Shown: in pieces, positions 22,013-30,609 of the stretch | Layout of the letters: each line of letters begins with the position of its first letter | How positions within the stretch are numbered: the first letter of the stretch is position 1 | From: a virus | IMG/VR virus record: IMGVR_UViG_3300012354_000001 | Coordinates: 1-43,980 of that record | Reading direction: 5' to 3' (one strand) | Length of the DNA: 43,980 nt | The notes under the pieces: model-generated | Told to the model about the DNA's origin: nothing | What the model saw: the letters and a program-made list of their open reading frames with translations, nothing else | Database searches by the model: none | Made by a program: the position numbers and the translations under genes

Positions 22013-22914
22013 AAACAAGTATAATAATCCCTGCAAGACAGGAAAAATACGAAAATCTTAAAAGAACAATAGATAGTATCTATGCAAATGCTACTGGTGA
22101 ATTTGAAGTTATCATTGGATTTAATGATGATAGAAATCATTTAAGTACTACGGAGGAAGAGAATATATTACAACGTCCGAATTTAAGATATATTACTTTT
22201 GGTGATAATGTTGGTATTAAAACAAATATTAATAGTCTCGCTTCTCTCGCAACAGGAAAATATTTATTCAAATTAGATGCTCATACTTCAGTAGGCAAAG
22301 GTTTTGATGAAATTCTTCAACAAGATATGCAAGACGACTGGGTAGTCACTCCAAGATTCAAAATCATTAAAAACGACTGGACTATTCAACAAAGAGACGG
22401 ACAAGAAGAATTTTATGATTACTTTTATTTAAGTTGCCCTTTTACTGACCCTAGAGGCTTTCGATTTAAAGCAGGTGGTCATTGGCCTGAAAGAACAAAA
22501 GAACGTCTAGAATCGCATCCTACGCTTGATGAGACCCCTCAGATACATGGTAGTGCTTGGTTTATGACAAAAGACCGTTTCTTTGAGCTTGGAGGGTTCC
22601 CATTACAAGATCCTTATGGTCATGGACAAGAACCTCTATGGTTAGGATTGAGAAATTGGTTGCAAGGTGGCAAAGTTATGGTAAATAAAAAGACCTGGTA
22701 TGCACATCTTCACCAGAATTCAAATGAAAGAGGTTATCCAGAAGACAGAGCGCATACAGAAAGAACTTACAATCAAGTGGCTTCATACTTTTTAGAAAAC
22801 AAAGGACATTTCTTATATGATTTCGTAGTTTTTGTAGAGCAATTTATGCCAATGCCTTCTTGGCCAGAAGATTGGAGGATTAGATATGCAGAATACATTA
22901 AATTACATAGTTAA
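22009..22914 (+). CDS. Family 2-like glycosyltransferase
   Basis: A 301-residue paralogue of the 20925 enzyme: SIIIPARQEKYENLKRTIDS, the acidic motif FKLDAHTSVGKGFDE, GSAWFMTKDRFFELGGF, and KVMVNKKTWYAHLH. GT-A fold, cytosolic. The two probably add successive sugars or act on different acceptors. The start overlaps the previous stop (ATGA). Confidence 0.8.
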   Translation: MKTSIIIPARQEKYENLKRTIDSIYANATGEFEVIIGFNDDRNHLSTTEEENILQRPNLRYITFGDNVGIKTNINSLASLATGKYLFKLDAHTSVGKGFDEILQQDMQDDWVVTPRFKIIKNDWTIQQRDGQEEFYDYFYLSCPFTDPRGFRFKAGGHWPERTKERLESHPTLDETPQIHGSAWFMTKDRFFELGGFPLQDPYGHGQEPLWLGLRNWLQGGKVMVNKKTWYAHLHQNSNERGYPEDRAHTERTYNQVASYFLENKGHFLYDFVVFVEQFMPMPSWPEDWRIRYAEYIKLHS

Positions 22915-23569
22915 AAAATATAATATTGACGTTGCTAATCAATATTTCATTGATATCCCTGAAATGATAGGAGCTGTGGATCTGGCGAAGCTCTTTGCAG
23001 AACTTAAATTTACTCGTGGAGTCGAAATAGGAATGGATGAAGGAGAATATGCAGAGGTCTTACTTAAAACAATTCCTGATTTAGATCTTAGCTGTATTGA
23101 TCCATATAAAGCAGAAGCATATGAAAAGGGTTATCAACCGGAATCATATGAAAATCAAGAATATTTTGATAAAAGATATGAAACTATGTATCAAAGACTT
23201 TTACCTTTAAAATCAATAACTTTATTTACAAAAACTTCCATGGAAGCATTACAAGATTTTCAAGATAATTCTCTAGATTTTGTTTATATCGATGGCTCGC
23301 ATGATTTTATTAACGTATCCCAAGATATACACTTCTGGTTTAAAAAAGTTAAACCTGGAGGAATATTAGCAGGTCATGACTATGTTCGTTATCCTAGTAG
23401 AAAGTTTAATCATGTTCAGAAAGTGGTCAATGCATATATGACTTCCTATCATTTATTACCAGTATTTTTATGTACACCGACAAATGATGGAATGAAAAGG
23501 GATCGGTTCAGAAGCTGGTTTATTTGCAAGCCTTTCAATGATCCAATTACAGATAAATCATATGTTTAA
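22886..23569 (+). CDS. Class I SAM-dependent methyltransferase
   Basis: A 227-residue enzyme with a Rossmann methyltransferase core: GVEIGMDEGEYAEVL (SAM loop), LDLSCIDPYKAE, SLDFVYIDGSHDF, and KVKPGGILAGHDYV, the pattern of Methyltransf_24-type enzymes often found in glycan clusters. Good ribosome site GGAGG (22873). It probably methylates a sugar. Paralogue of the 24037 gene. Confidence 0.8.
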   Translation: MQNTLNYIVKKYNIDVANQYFIDIPEMIGAVDLAKLFAELKFTRGVEIGMDEGEYAEVLLKTIPDLDLSCIDPYKAEAYEKGYQPESYENQEYFDKRYETMYQRLLPLKSITLFTKTSMEALQDFQDNSLDFVYIDGSHDFINVSQDIHFWFKKVKPGGILAGHDYVRYPSRKFNHVQKVVNAYMTSYHLLPVFLCTPTNDGMKRDRFRSWFICKPFNDPITDKSYV

Positions 23570-24000
23570 AGTGAGTATTTACGAGCATAATATGGAAAAT
23601 TTTTCTTATAAGTTTGTTTTGTTTGAACAGCATTTATTGAGCCTATTCTTGAATTTTCTGAGTGAGTTAACCATCTCATATTATCAAGCTCATAACCTTT
23701 CGAAGAATTTATTCTATCAACTGTGGGAGTTAATTTACGGTCATAACAGTTCTTTTCCCATGCAGAGAATAATTTTTCAAAATCTTTACTTTCTAAAGCC
23801 CACTTATAAAAATCTTCTCTCTCTAGTAAGGACTTATTTTTATATAAGTGAATCTTTTCTTTTTGGATACCTAATATCCTTGATTGCATATTTCTATAAA
23901 GACGCATCAAAAAACCGTTTTTTGACTTCTCATACTTTTTTGTCGCCATATTATTCGTTAATTTCCTATAGTTTTTTTGTCGGTCAAGATTGTAAGACAT
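23566..24000 (-). CDS. Antisense HNH endonuclease
   Basis: A 144-residue - strand protein with the pattern LTPTVDRINSSKGYELDNMRWLT, the same homing-type HNH core as the gene at 11979, without an AP2 domain. It sits between the two paralogous methyltransferase genes and overlaps the end of the first by 4 bases. It has its own leaderless promoter, which fits an independent mobile gene. Confidence 0.7.
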   Translation of the reverse strand: MSYNLDRQKNYRKLTNNMATKKYEKSKNGFLMRLYRNMQSRILGIQKEKIHLYKNKSLLEREDFYKWALESKDFEKLFSAWEKNCYDRKLTPTVDRINSSKGYELDNMRWLTHSENSRIGSINAVQTKQTYKKNFPYYARKYSL

Positions 24001-24006
24001 ACAATT

Positions 24007-24035
24007 AATATATCATGTTTAACATGATTAATCAA
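24007..24035 (-). promoter_or_regulatory. Promoter of antisense HNH with palindromic operator
   Basis: On the - strand: TTGATT (24035-24030), 17 bases, TATATT (24012-24007) with an extended TGA, 6 bases, ATG 24000. The spacer contains the perfect palindrome ATCATGTTTAACATGAT (24012-24028), a likely repressor site. Confidence 0.65.
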
Positions 24036-24036
24036 T

Positions 24037-24594
24037 ATGCAACCAATACTAATACCTAATTTCAGTCGAAGAAATGAATTTATCCAAATGCTTAGAGAGC
24101 GTGAGGCTAAATTGGGTGTTGAAGTAGGGACAGATCATGGAGTTTATGCTAAACAACTTTGTGAAGGTATACCAGAGCTGTTTCTTTATTGTATTGACCC
24201 ATGGACTGCCTATATAGAAGGAAAGGATGTTAAAAGTCAGAAGGATGTCGATAAAATATATGAAGAAGCAAAAGAAAGATTAAAACCTTATCAATGTTCT
24301 TTAAATAAAGGAACAAGTATGAATGAAGTTAAATATTTTAATGATAATTCTTTAGACTTTGTCTTTATTGACGGAAATCATTCTTATGACTACGTCTTAG
24401 AAGACATCACTGAATGGACAAAGAAAGTAAAACCAGGCGGAATCATAGCAGGGCATGATTATAAGCTAGATGCAATCAATAAATATGGAGTAATTGAAGC
24501 AGTTAATAAATATGTCAAAGACAATCATATAGCTCCTTGGTTTATTATGCAGAAACGAGGATTTGTAGATTGTTGGTGTTTCTTTAAACAATGA
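24037..24594 (+). CDS. Class I SAM-dependent methyltransferase
   Basis: A 185-residue paralogue of the 22886 enzyme, lacking its N-terminal 30 or so residues: GVEVGTDHGVYAKQL, FLYCIDPWTAY, SLDFVFIDGNHSYDYV and KVKPGGIIAGHDYK. Likely sugar O-methyltransferase in the glycan cassette. Its stop overlaps the next start (ATGA). Confidence 0.8.
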   Translation: MQPILIPNFSRRNEFIQMLREREAKLGVEVGTDHGVYAKQLCEGIPELFLYCIDPWTAYIEGKDVKSQKDVDKIYEEAKERLKPYQCSLNKGTSMNEVKYFNDNSLDFVFIDGNHSYDYVLEDITEWTKKVKPGGIIAGHDYKLDAINKYGVIEAVNKYVKDNHIAPWFIMQKRGFVDCWCFFKQ

Positions 24595-25403
24595 TATCAA
24601 TATTTTCAAAACCACCATATGAGATACGACACTTACAACGAGTAAGTTCTATTATTCGTGGTGAACAAATAGCAGCTTATATGGGTAATGCTCGTCTTAA
24701 CCCTCCAAGTGGCTATGAAGATGATGTTTGTATATACGTAAAACCTCACATCAAGCCTGGTAATGGTTTTAAATTTGAGAAAAACTCATATATCGATATT
24801 CATGAAGCATGGGATTTATTACCTATCTTACAAGAACATCCTGAAGTTGGAGTGATAGCCTTCTCTGAATTAGATGTACAAACTCTTTCTAAAGTATTAA
24901 AGAATAAAATCGTTCTCATCCCTCATCATCATGTTAATTTCGAAAGAACTATTAGAGAAAGAAATGTTATTAAAAAGGTAGGTTTTACTGGATCAGGAGA
25001 AGCATTTAAATATATCCCTGAAGTTATTAAACAAGGACTTAAAGATCGGGGTATTGAATTAGCTTATCATTCAAACTTTTATCCTCGAACTTCTGTAGCT
25101 CGTTTTCACCATAGTTTAGATATTCATTTACAGTGGAGACCCTGGTTTAATAGGAAGCTTTCTTGTCCATTAAAGATAATCAATGCTGCTTCTTTTGGAA
25201 TTCCAAGCATTGTATTAGATGAACCTTCTTTTAAAGAAGTTGAGGGTTGTTACATTGGTGTGAAAACTCCTGAAGAATGGTTAGAGAAGTTGGATTACTT
25301 AATAGAAAACCCAGATCAATATACTGCTTATTCACAAATAGGTCTTGATAAGGCTGAAAGATATCACATAGATAACATTTCTAAACTATACGAACAACTA
25401 TGA
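24591..25403 (+). CDS. GT-B-type glycosyltransferase
   Basis: A 270-residue protein. The C-terminal half has the GT4-type ending LKIINAASFGIPSIVLDEPSFKE with a conserved Glu, then EEWLEKLDYLIENPDQY. The N-terminal half is shorter than in standard GT4 enzymes, so this is a compact form. Coupled by ATGA to both neighbours. Sugar and acceptor unknown. Confidence 0.7.
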   Translation: MISIFSKPPYEIRHLQRVSSIIRGEQIAAYMGNARLNPPSGYEDDVCIYVKPHIKPGNGFKFEKNSYIDIHEAWDLLPILQEHPEVGVIAFSELDVQTLSKVLKNKIVLIPHHHVNFERTIRERNVIKKVGFTGSGEAFKYIPEVIKQGLKDRGIELAYHSNFYPRTSVARFHHSLDIHLQWRPWFNRKLSCPLKIINAASFGIPSIVLDEPSFKEVEGCYIGVKTPEEWLEKLDYLIENPDQYTAYSQIGLDKAERYHIDNISKLYEQL

Positions 25404-25600
25404 CTAATGGCGTAATAAGACTAATTAATAAAAGATATTTAAAGATTGATTTATGGATTCAATTATTAACTTATAAAAGACAATTTTGGGCTTGGAATTT
25501 ATTTAGTATTTCTATAACCAATCCTTTTTTTTCAAAAAAAGACTGGTGGAGCTTTGATATTACTATTTTAGGAATAAAATTATTTATACAAAAATTATGA
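25400..25600 (+). CDS. Small Trp/Phe-rich protein
   Basis: A 66-residue, aromatic-rich (WAWNLF, KKDWWSF), basic protein, ATGA-coupled on both sides to sugar enzymes. It has amphipathic rather than clear membrane segments and may be a membrane-associated accessory to glycan assembly. Unrecognised. Confidence 0.5.
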   Translation: MTNGVIRLINKRYLKIDLWIQLLTYKRQFWAWNLFSISITNPFFSKKDWWSFDITILGIKLFIQKL

Positions 25601-25986
25601 AAGTAGGATTTGTAGCAGGAGCATGGGATTTACTTCATGCTGGACATATTAATTTATTTAAACAAGCGAAAAAACATTGTGACAATTTGTTGGTAGCTAT
25701 TCAGGTAAATCCTAATCTTGAAAGAAAAGAAAAGAATAAACCTTTTGAATCATTAACTGAACGTTGTTTTAAATTAAATAGTTGTAAATACGTAGATAGA
25801 ATTATTGTTTACGAAACAGAAGAAGAATTAAAACTTATTGCTCAAATTATTAAAATTGATGTTAGATTTCTTGGATCTGATTATTCGGATTCAAAGTCAA
25901 TTAAACCAATAACTGATATGGGTATTCCGATTGAATATATTAATTCTTTAGATATTCATACGTCTGATATAAGAAAAAGATTATGA
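25597..25986 (+). CDS. Cytidylyltransferase-fold nucleotidyltransferase
   Basis: A 129-residue enzyme with the HxGH signature HAGH (residues 14-17, in GAWDLLHAGHINLF) and the closing IHTSDIRKRL that corresponds to the ISTTxI element. It resembles glycerol-3-phosphate cytidylyltransferases and the nucleotidyltransferase domain of HldE. Next to heptose-type kinase and isomerase genes, a role in activating a sugar phosphate with CTP or ATP is likely. The substrate cannot be fixed from sequence. Confidence 0.8.
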   Translation: MKVGFVAGAWDLLHAGHINLFKQAKKHCDNLLVAIQVNPNLERKEKNKPFESLTERCFKLNSCKYVDRIIVYETEEELKLIAQIIKIDVRFLGSDYSDSKSIKPITDMGIPIEYINSLDIHTSDIRKRL

Positions 25987-26897
25987 TAATCACAAAAACA
26001 CCATTAAGAATATCTTTACTTGGAGGAAATACCGATTTTCCTGAATATTTCCGGAAATATGGTGGTGTTTGTCTAGCTACAACTATTAATAAATATATCT
26101 ATTGTATCCTTAAAGAAAGATTTGATAATGAAATACGAATTAATTACTCTATCAAAGAGATCGTCACTGACATAAAAGATATCCAACATGATTTAGTTCG
26201 AGAATCGATGAGATTAGTAGGAGTTACTAAAGGAGTCGAGATCACTTTCCTTAGCGATATTCCAAGCCAGGGAAGTGGCCTTGGCTCAAGCTCTGCGGTT
26301 GTTATAGGGCTTCTTAATGCCTTACATGAATATAAGAATGAACATATTACAGCCAGACAATTAGCAGAAGAAGCTTGCAAGATTGAGATAGATATTCTTA
26401 AAAAACCAATTGGCTATCAAGATCAATACGCTATTGCTTTTGGAGGGATTAATTTAATTGAATTTAAAGACGAAATTACTATTATTCCTAGTAAAAGACA
26501 ATTTAACGATTTAATGCTTTTTTATACTGGTAAAACAAGAAATGCAGATAAAATTCTTGGTGAAATGAAATTAAATAAAGAAATTCTTGATGATAATAAG
26601 AATCTAGCTTATCTTGCAAATACTATTGGAAATATGGGAGATTATCTCGATACTTATTGGAATCTCAAAAAGAAACTTAATCCTTTAGTTACTACTCCTG
26701 AAATCGATGCAATGTACCAAACTGCTCTTGAAGCTGGAGCTGAGGGAGGAAAGATAGTCGGAGCAGGTGGAGGAGGATTCCTTTTACTGGTAGTTCCTGA
26801 ATATAAAAAGAAGGAGATTAGACAGAGATTAAAACTTAAAGAATTGCCTTTTAAGTTCTCTAAATATGGTAGTCGAGTAGTATTTAATGATGAATAG
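25983..26897 (+). CDS. hddA: GHMP kinase, HddA-like heptose-7-phosphate kinase
   Basis: A 304-residue kinase with the three GHMP motifs: RISLLGGNTDFPEY (about residues 9-22), the ATP loop IPSQGSGLGSSSAVVIG (93-109), and VGAGGGGFLLLV (about 273-284). The segment IGYQDQYAIAFGG is typical of D-glycero-alpha-D-manno-heptose 7-phosphate kinases. HddA makes heptose-1,7-bisphosphate on the way to GDP-heptose used for S-layer and capsule glycans. Adjacent to a GmhA-like isomerase, which would supply its substrate. Confidence 0.85.
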   Translation: MIITKTPLRISLLGGNTDFPEYFRKYGGVCLATTINKYIYCILKERFDNEIRINYSIKEIVTDIKDIQHDLVRESMRLVGVTKGVEITFLSDIPSQGSGLGSSSAVVIGLLNALHEYKNEHITARQLAEEACKIEIDILKKPIGYQDQYAIAFGGINLIEFKDEITIIPSKRQFNDLMLFYTGKTRNADKILGEMKLNKEILDDNKNLAYLANTIGNMGDYLDTYWNLKKKLNPLVTTPEIDAMYQTALEAGAEGGKIVGAGGGGFLLLVVPEYKKKEIRQRLKLKELPFKFSKYGSRVVFNDE

Positions 26898-27294
26898 TTT
26901 AATTAACAAAATTAAGAAAGCTAGATTTTGCTGGATTATAGGTAATGGGGGTAGTTGTTCTACAGCAGAACATTTTGCTACAGATCTTATTAAAAAAGGT
27001 TATAAAGCTATTTCCTTAACTAATAGTTCAATAATTACTATGCTCGCTAATGATTATGGTTATCCTTATATATTTAGAAAACAATTAGAAGTTTTAGCAA
27101 ATGGAGAAGATTTATTGATAACTCTTTCTTGTAGTGGTAAATCTGAGAATATTTTAAATGCACAGAATGTATTTATTAATAATGGATGGAATTATTATGC
27201 TTTTCCTACTTTTGAAGAAGAAGGACATAAAGACTTTGGGATACTTGAAGATAAGCACTTAAAAATGTGTCATGAAATAGCAAAAATAGTATGA
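26887..27294 (+). CDS. gmhA: SIS-domain isomerase, compact GmhA-like
   Basis: A 135-residue SIS protein. Sugar-phosphate binding motifs are IGNGGSCSTAEHF (residues 18-30) and LSCSGKSENIL (80-90), as in sedoheptulose-7-phosphate isomerase. It is about 50 residues shorter than usual GmhA; the N-terminal helices are missing. The C-terminal HLKMCHEIAKIV matches the closing helix of the family. With the HddA-like kinase next to it, it would start a heptose pathway from the pentose-phosphate intermediate. Confidence 0.75.
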   Translation: MMNSLINKIKKARFCWIIGNGGSCSTAEHFATDLIKKGYKAISLTNSSIITMLANDYGYPYIFRKQLEVLANGEDLLITLSCSGKSENILNAQNVFINNGWNYYAFPTFEEEGHKDFGILEDKHLKMCHEIAKIV

Positions 27295-28193
27295 AAATAA
27301 TTATAACTGGCTTCTCAGGATTTGTTGGTTCTCATCTAACAGAAAAGCTTTTAAAAGAAGGCCACGAGGTTATTGGAATAGATCGTAGTATTAAATGGGA
27401 AAATTTAATTGATCCAAAGAATCCAAAACTTAAAATTTATCATGAGAATCTGGAAAGTAATATAAGCGATCTATTTAAAGGGGTTGACCTAGTATTTCAT
27501 TTAGCAGCTCTTACTCGCCCTCAATGGTCAATAGAACATGTTTCTGAAACTAATCAAGTTAATGTTGATGGAACTATTCGTGTTCTAGAGTATTGTCGAG
27601 ATAATAAAGTAAAACGAATAATTTTTATGTCTAGTTCTAATTTATATGGCGAACAGGGTAAAGAAGCGATTTTAGAAACAGCTAAGCCTAATCCTATGAA
27701 TCCATATGCTTTACAGAAATTAATTGGTGAACAATATTGTGAATTATTCTATAAACTTTATGGTCTAGAATATAATATTATTCGTCCTTTTAATATTTAT
27801 GGACCACGAATGCCTATAAGTGGTTATTATACTTGTGCTGTAGCGACTTTTATTAATAAACTTCGAAATAATTTACCCCTAGAAATGTTTGGAGACGGAG
27901 AACAAAGAAGAGATTTTGTCTATATCGATGATGTAATAGATCAAATGATATTTATGTCTTTATCAACAGTTCATGGACAAGCATTTAATTGTGGCTCTGG
28001 TATTAATTATTCAATAAATGAACTGTACGAAAAAATCGAACATTTGATGAAGAAACAAATTGAACCAATAAGACTTCCAAGACAATCTGATCCTTCAAAT
28101 ACTTTAGCTGAGATTTATAAAGCAAAACTTTTACTTAAGTGGCGACCTAAAATAGGTTTAGATGAAGGATTAAGGAAGACAATTTATGAATAA
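27291..28193 (+). CDS. Extended SDR, NAD-dependent sugar epimerase/dehydratase
   Basis: A 300-residue enzyme with the NAD loop TGFSGFVG (residues 6-13), SSSNLYG, catalytic YALQK (Tyr139, Lys143), NIYGPRMP and RRDFVYIDDVI, all typical of UDP-hexose/heptose 4- or 6-epimerases. It could be the nucleotide-sugar epimerase that finishes a heptose or hexose donor. Coupled by ATGA to GmhA and overlapping the next gene. Confidence 0.85.
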   Translation: MKIIITGFSGFVGSHLTEKLLKEGHEVIGIDRSIKWENLIDPKNPKLKIYHENLESNISDLFKGVDLVFHLAALTRPQWSIEHVSETNQVNVDGTIRVLEYCRDNKVKRIIFMSSSNLYGEQGKEAILETAKPNPMNPYALQKLIGEQYCELFYKLYGLEYNIIRPFNIYGPRMPISGYYTCAVATFINKLRNNLPLEMFGDGEQRRDFVYIDDVIDQMIFMSLSTVHGQAFNCGSGINYSINELYEKIEHLMKKQIEPIRLPRQSDPSNTLAEIYKAKLLLKWRPKIGLDEGLRKTIYE

Positions 28194-28950
28194 GATAGGA
28201 ATTGTAGGGTTCGGCTGGGTCGGAAAAGCAATGAAGCAACTTTTCCCTGAAGCCGTTCTCTATACAAGAAAAATGGGGCTTAAGGAAGATATTAATCAAT
28301 GTGATATTGTTTTTATTTGTGTTCCAACACCTTTAAAAGATGGAAAACTTGATACTTCAATTGTTGAAGAAATTATAAATTGGTGTGAAGCAGACTTAAT
28401 TGTTATCCGTTCTACAGTTAATCCAGGTGATTGTTACCGATGGATTCATCATTATAAGAAAAAGATTCTTTTTCAGCCAGAATATCTAGGTGAAACACCA
28501 AATCATCCTCTTTTAAATGAGAAATTTACACCATTTATTATCATTGGTGATTATGCTCATGATAAATTAAATAGTACTAAGTTAATACAATTATATCAAA
28601 CTATATATAATGCTAATATTAAAATACGTCAAGTAAGTATTCTAGAAGCAGAAATTATTAAATTAAGTGAGAATCGCGCAATAGCTTTTAAAGTAATGCA
28701 ATGTCAAGAATTATATGATGTTTGTGAAAAATCTGAAGTGGATTACTATACTATTCGTGATGCTGTATATGGTGATGATCCTAGATTTAATCTTTGGTGG
28801 ACATTCGTGTATCCTGACAAGAGAGGTTTTAATTCTTCTAAATGTTTAGTTAAGGATGTACCTGCTTGGTGTGCTTGGGCTGAAAGTTGTGGTATTGATC
28901 CGAAATTAACACAAGCTTTAGTAGATAGGAGTAATGAATATGCAAGTTGA
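28186..28950 (+). CDS. UDP-glucose/GDP-mannose dehydrogenase-like, truncated
   Basis: A 254-residue protein with the NAD loop GIVGFGWVG (5-13), VFICVPTP, IRSTVNPG, QPEYLGE, EIIKLSENRAIAF and the catalytic-type Cys220 in KCLVKDVPA. These belong to the UGDH family, which oxidises a nucleotide-sugar to a uronic acid. The usual C-terminal nucleotide-sugar domain (about 120-150 residues) is absent, so activity may depend on a partner or a different substrate. Coupled within the cassette. Confidence 0.7.
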   Translation: MNKIGIVGFGWVGKAMKQLFPEAVLYTRKMGLKEDINQCDIVFICVPTPLKDGKLDTSIVEEIINWCEADLIVIRSTVNPGDCYRWIHHYKKKILFQPEYLGETPNHPLLNEKFTPFIIIGDYAHDKLNSTKLIQLYQTIYNANIKIRQVSILEAEIIKLSENRAIAFKVMQCQELYDVCEKSEVDYYTIRDAVYGDDPRFNLWWTFVYPDKRGFNSSKCLVKDVPAWCAWAESCGIDPKLTQALVDRSNEYAS

Positions 28951-30595
28951 TTTATCAGTTCTTATACCAGCTCTTAATGAAGATATGCTTGATAGAACAA
29001 TTCAAGACGTTCTTGAAAATATTCAAGGTAAGACTGAAATTATCGTTGTTCTTGATGGATATTTACCAAATCCTTCATTAACTGTTAATGATCCAAGAGT
29101 TACATTAATTTATAATCCAGAGCCTAAAGGACAACGAGGGGCAACAAATCAAGCTGCAAAACTTGCTAAAGGAAAATATGTAATGAAAAGTGATGCTCAT
29201 GTTGCTTTTGATAAAGGTTTTGATATTAAAATGCTTGAAGCATTTAAAAAGCTTGATGATAATGTAACAATGATTCCTATTTTAAGAAATCTTCATGCTT
29301 ATGATTGGGTTTGTGAAAATAATCACCGTAGATATCAAGGTAAAAAAGGAGTTTGTCCTGAATGTGGTAAATCTGAAAAGCAAGATGTAGTTTGGATAGC
29401 AAAATCTTCCCCTTCACGATTTACTTTTACTTTTGATCGAGAGCCACATTTCCAATATTGGGGAGAACTTGCTAAACGTCCAGAAAATATAAAAGGTGCT
29501 TTATGTAATGATGAAACTTATGACACGAATTTAAGAGAAACATTAACTATTCAAGGGTCTTGTTTTATGCTTACTAAAGAAAGATATTTTGCTTTAGATA
29601 TTTGTAGTGAAGATTTCCATTCATGGGGAGCACAAGGAATAGAAGTAGGATGTAAAACATGGCTCTCTGGTGGACGAGTTATCGCTAATTTAAATACTTG
29701 GTATGCTCATATGTTTCGAACAAACAACTTCGGTGGTTTTCCCTATTCTAATCCTGAAAGTTTAATTGAAGAAAATAGAGAATTATCGAGAAATCTTTTT
29801 ATCAGAAACAAATGGCCTAAAGCTATTCATTCTTTTGAATGGTTAATTAATAAATTTAATCCTCCAGGATGGGAAAATTATGAACCGGGGAAAACCAGAG
29901 GAATTATCTATTATACAGACAATGAATTAACTCAACAAATTGCAAAACCCTGTCAAGAACAATTAAAACAAATCAGTCAAGAAGATCGATTACCTATTGT
30001 CACAGCTTCACTTCATAAAAAACTAGACTTCGGAGTTAAGAATATCGTTTTTCCTTCTCTTAAACGAGGCTATTATTCAATGTTTAAACAAATCTTAGGA
30101 GCTTTAGAAAACAGTCAGTCAGATATTATCTTTTTTACTGAAGCAGATGTTCTCTATCATCCATCCCACTTCGATTTTGTTCCTCCTGAGAAAGATACCT
30201 TCTATTACAATCAGAACGTATGGTATCTCAGACAAGATGGTCATACACTTCATTATGATGTCAATCAACTTTCAGGACTTTGTGTTTATCGAGAAGCAGC
30301 ATTGATTCATTTTAGAGAACGATTCGAACGATTACAAACTGAACCCTTTACAAGACATACCGGATTTGAACCTTTCACGCATAACAGAGTTCATTGGAAT
30401 AATACCTTTAAGCTTGACACTTGGATATCTGAATTGCCGAATGTAGATATACGATTTGGAGTAAATGCAACAGGAATGAGATGGAAAAAAGAAGAATATC
30501 GTAATCAACAATTACTTATTAATTGGCAAGAAAATGAAAACTTTCAAATTCCTGGATGGTCTGATTTACAAAAGTTGTTTTCAATTCCCCTTTGA
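28934..30595 (+). CDS. Two-domain glycosyltransferase with zinc-ribbon-like insert
   Basis: A 553-residue protein. Residues 1-320 form a GT2 domain paralogous to 20925 and 22009 (SVLIPALNEDMLDRTI; acidic motif MKSDAHVAFDKGFD; GSCFMLTKERYF). An insert at about 127-150 holds Cys127, His131, Cys141 and Cys144, a possible zinc site. Residues 330-553 are a second GT-A-like domain with FFTEADVLYHPSHFDF as its acidic motif. It could add two sugars in sequence. It ends the glycan cassette, directly before the second Ser-rich gene. Confidence 0.75.
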   Translation: MNMQVDLSVLIPALNEDMLDRTIQDVLENIQGKTEIIVVLDGYLPNPSLTVNDPRVTLIYNPEPKGQRGATNQAAKLAKGKYVMKSDAHVAFDKGFDIKMLEAFKKLDDNVTMIPILRNLHAYDWVCENNHRRYQGKKGVCPECGKSEKQDVVWIAKSSPSRFTFTFDREPHFQYWGELAKRPENIKGALCNDETYDTNLRETLTIQGSCFMLTKERYFALDICSEDFHSWGAQGIEVGCKTWLSGGRVIANLNTWYAHMFRTNNFGGFPYSNPESLIEENRELSRNLFIRNKWPKAIHSFEWLINKFNPPGWENYEPGKTRGIIYYTDNELTQQIAKPCQEQLKQISQEDRLPIVTASLHKKLDFGVKNIVFPSLKRGYYSMFKQILGALENSQSDIIFFTEADVLYHPSHFDFVPPEKDTFYYNQNVWYLRQDGHTLHYDVNQLSGLCVYREAALIHFRERFERLQTEPFTRHTGFEPFTHNRVHWNNTFKLDTWISELPNVDIRFGVNATGMRWKKEEYRNQQLLINWQENENFQIPGWSDLQKLFSIPL

Positions 30596-30603
30596 TGTAA
30601 TCT
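30575..30603 (+). promoter_or_regulatory. Promoter for leaderless transcript of the lectin-like protein
   Basis: TTGTTT (30575-30580), 17 bases, TAATCT (30598-30603), 6 bases, ATG 30610. It lies over the end of the glycosyltransferase gene. Confidence 0.5.
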
Positions 30604-30609
30604 AGAGCT

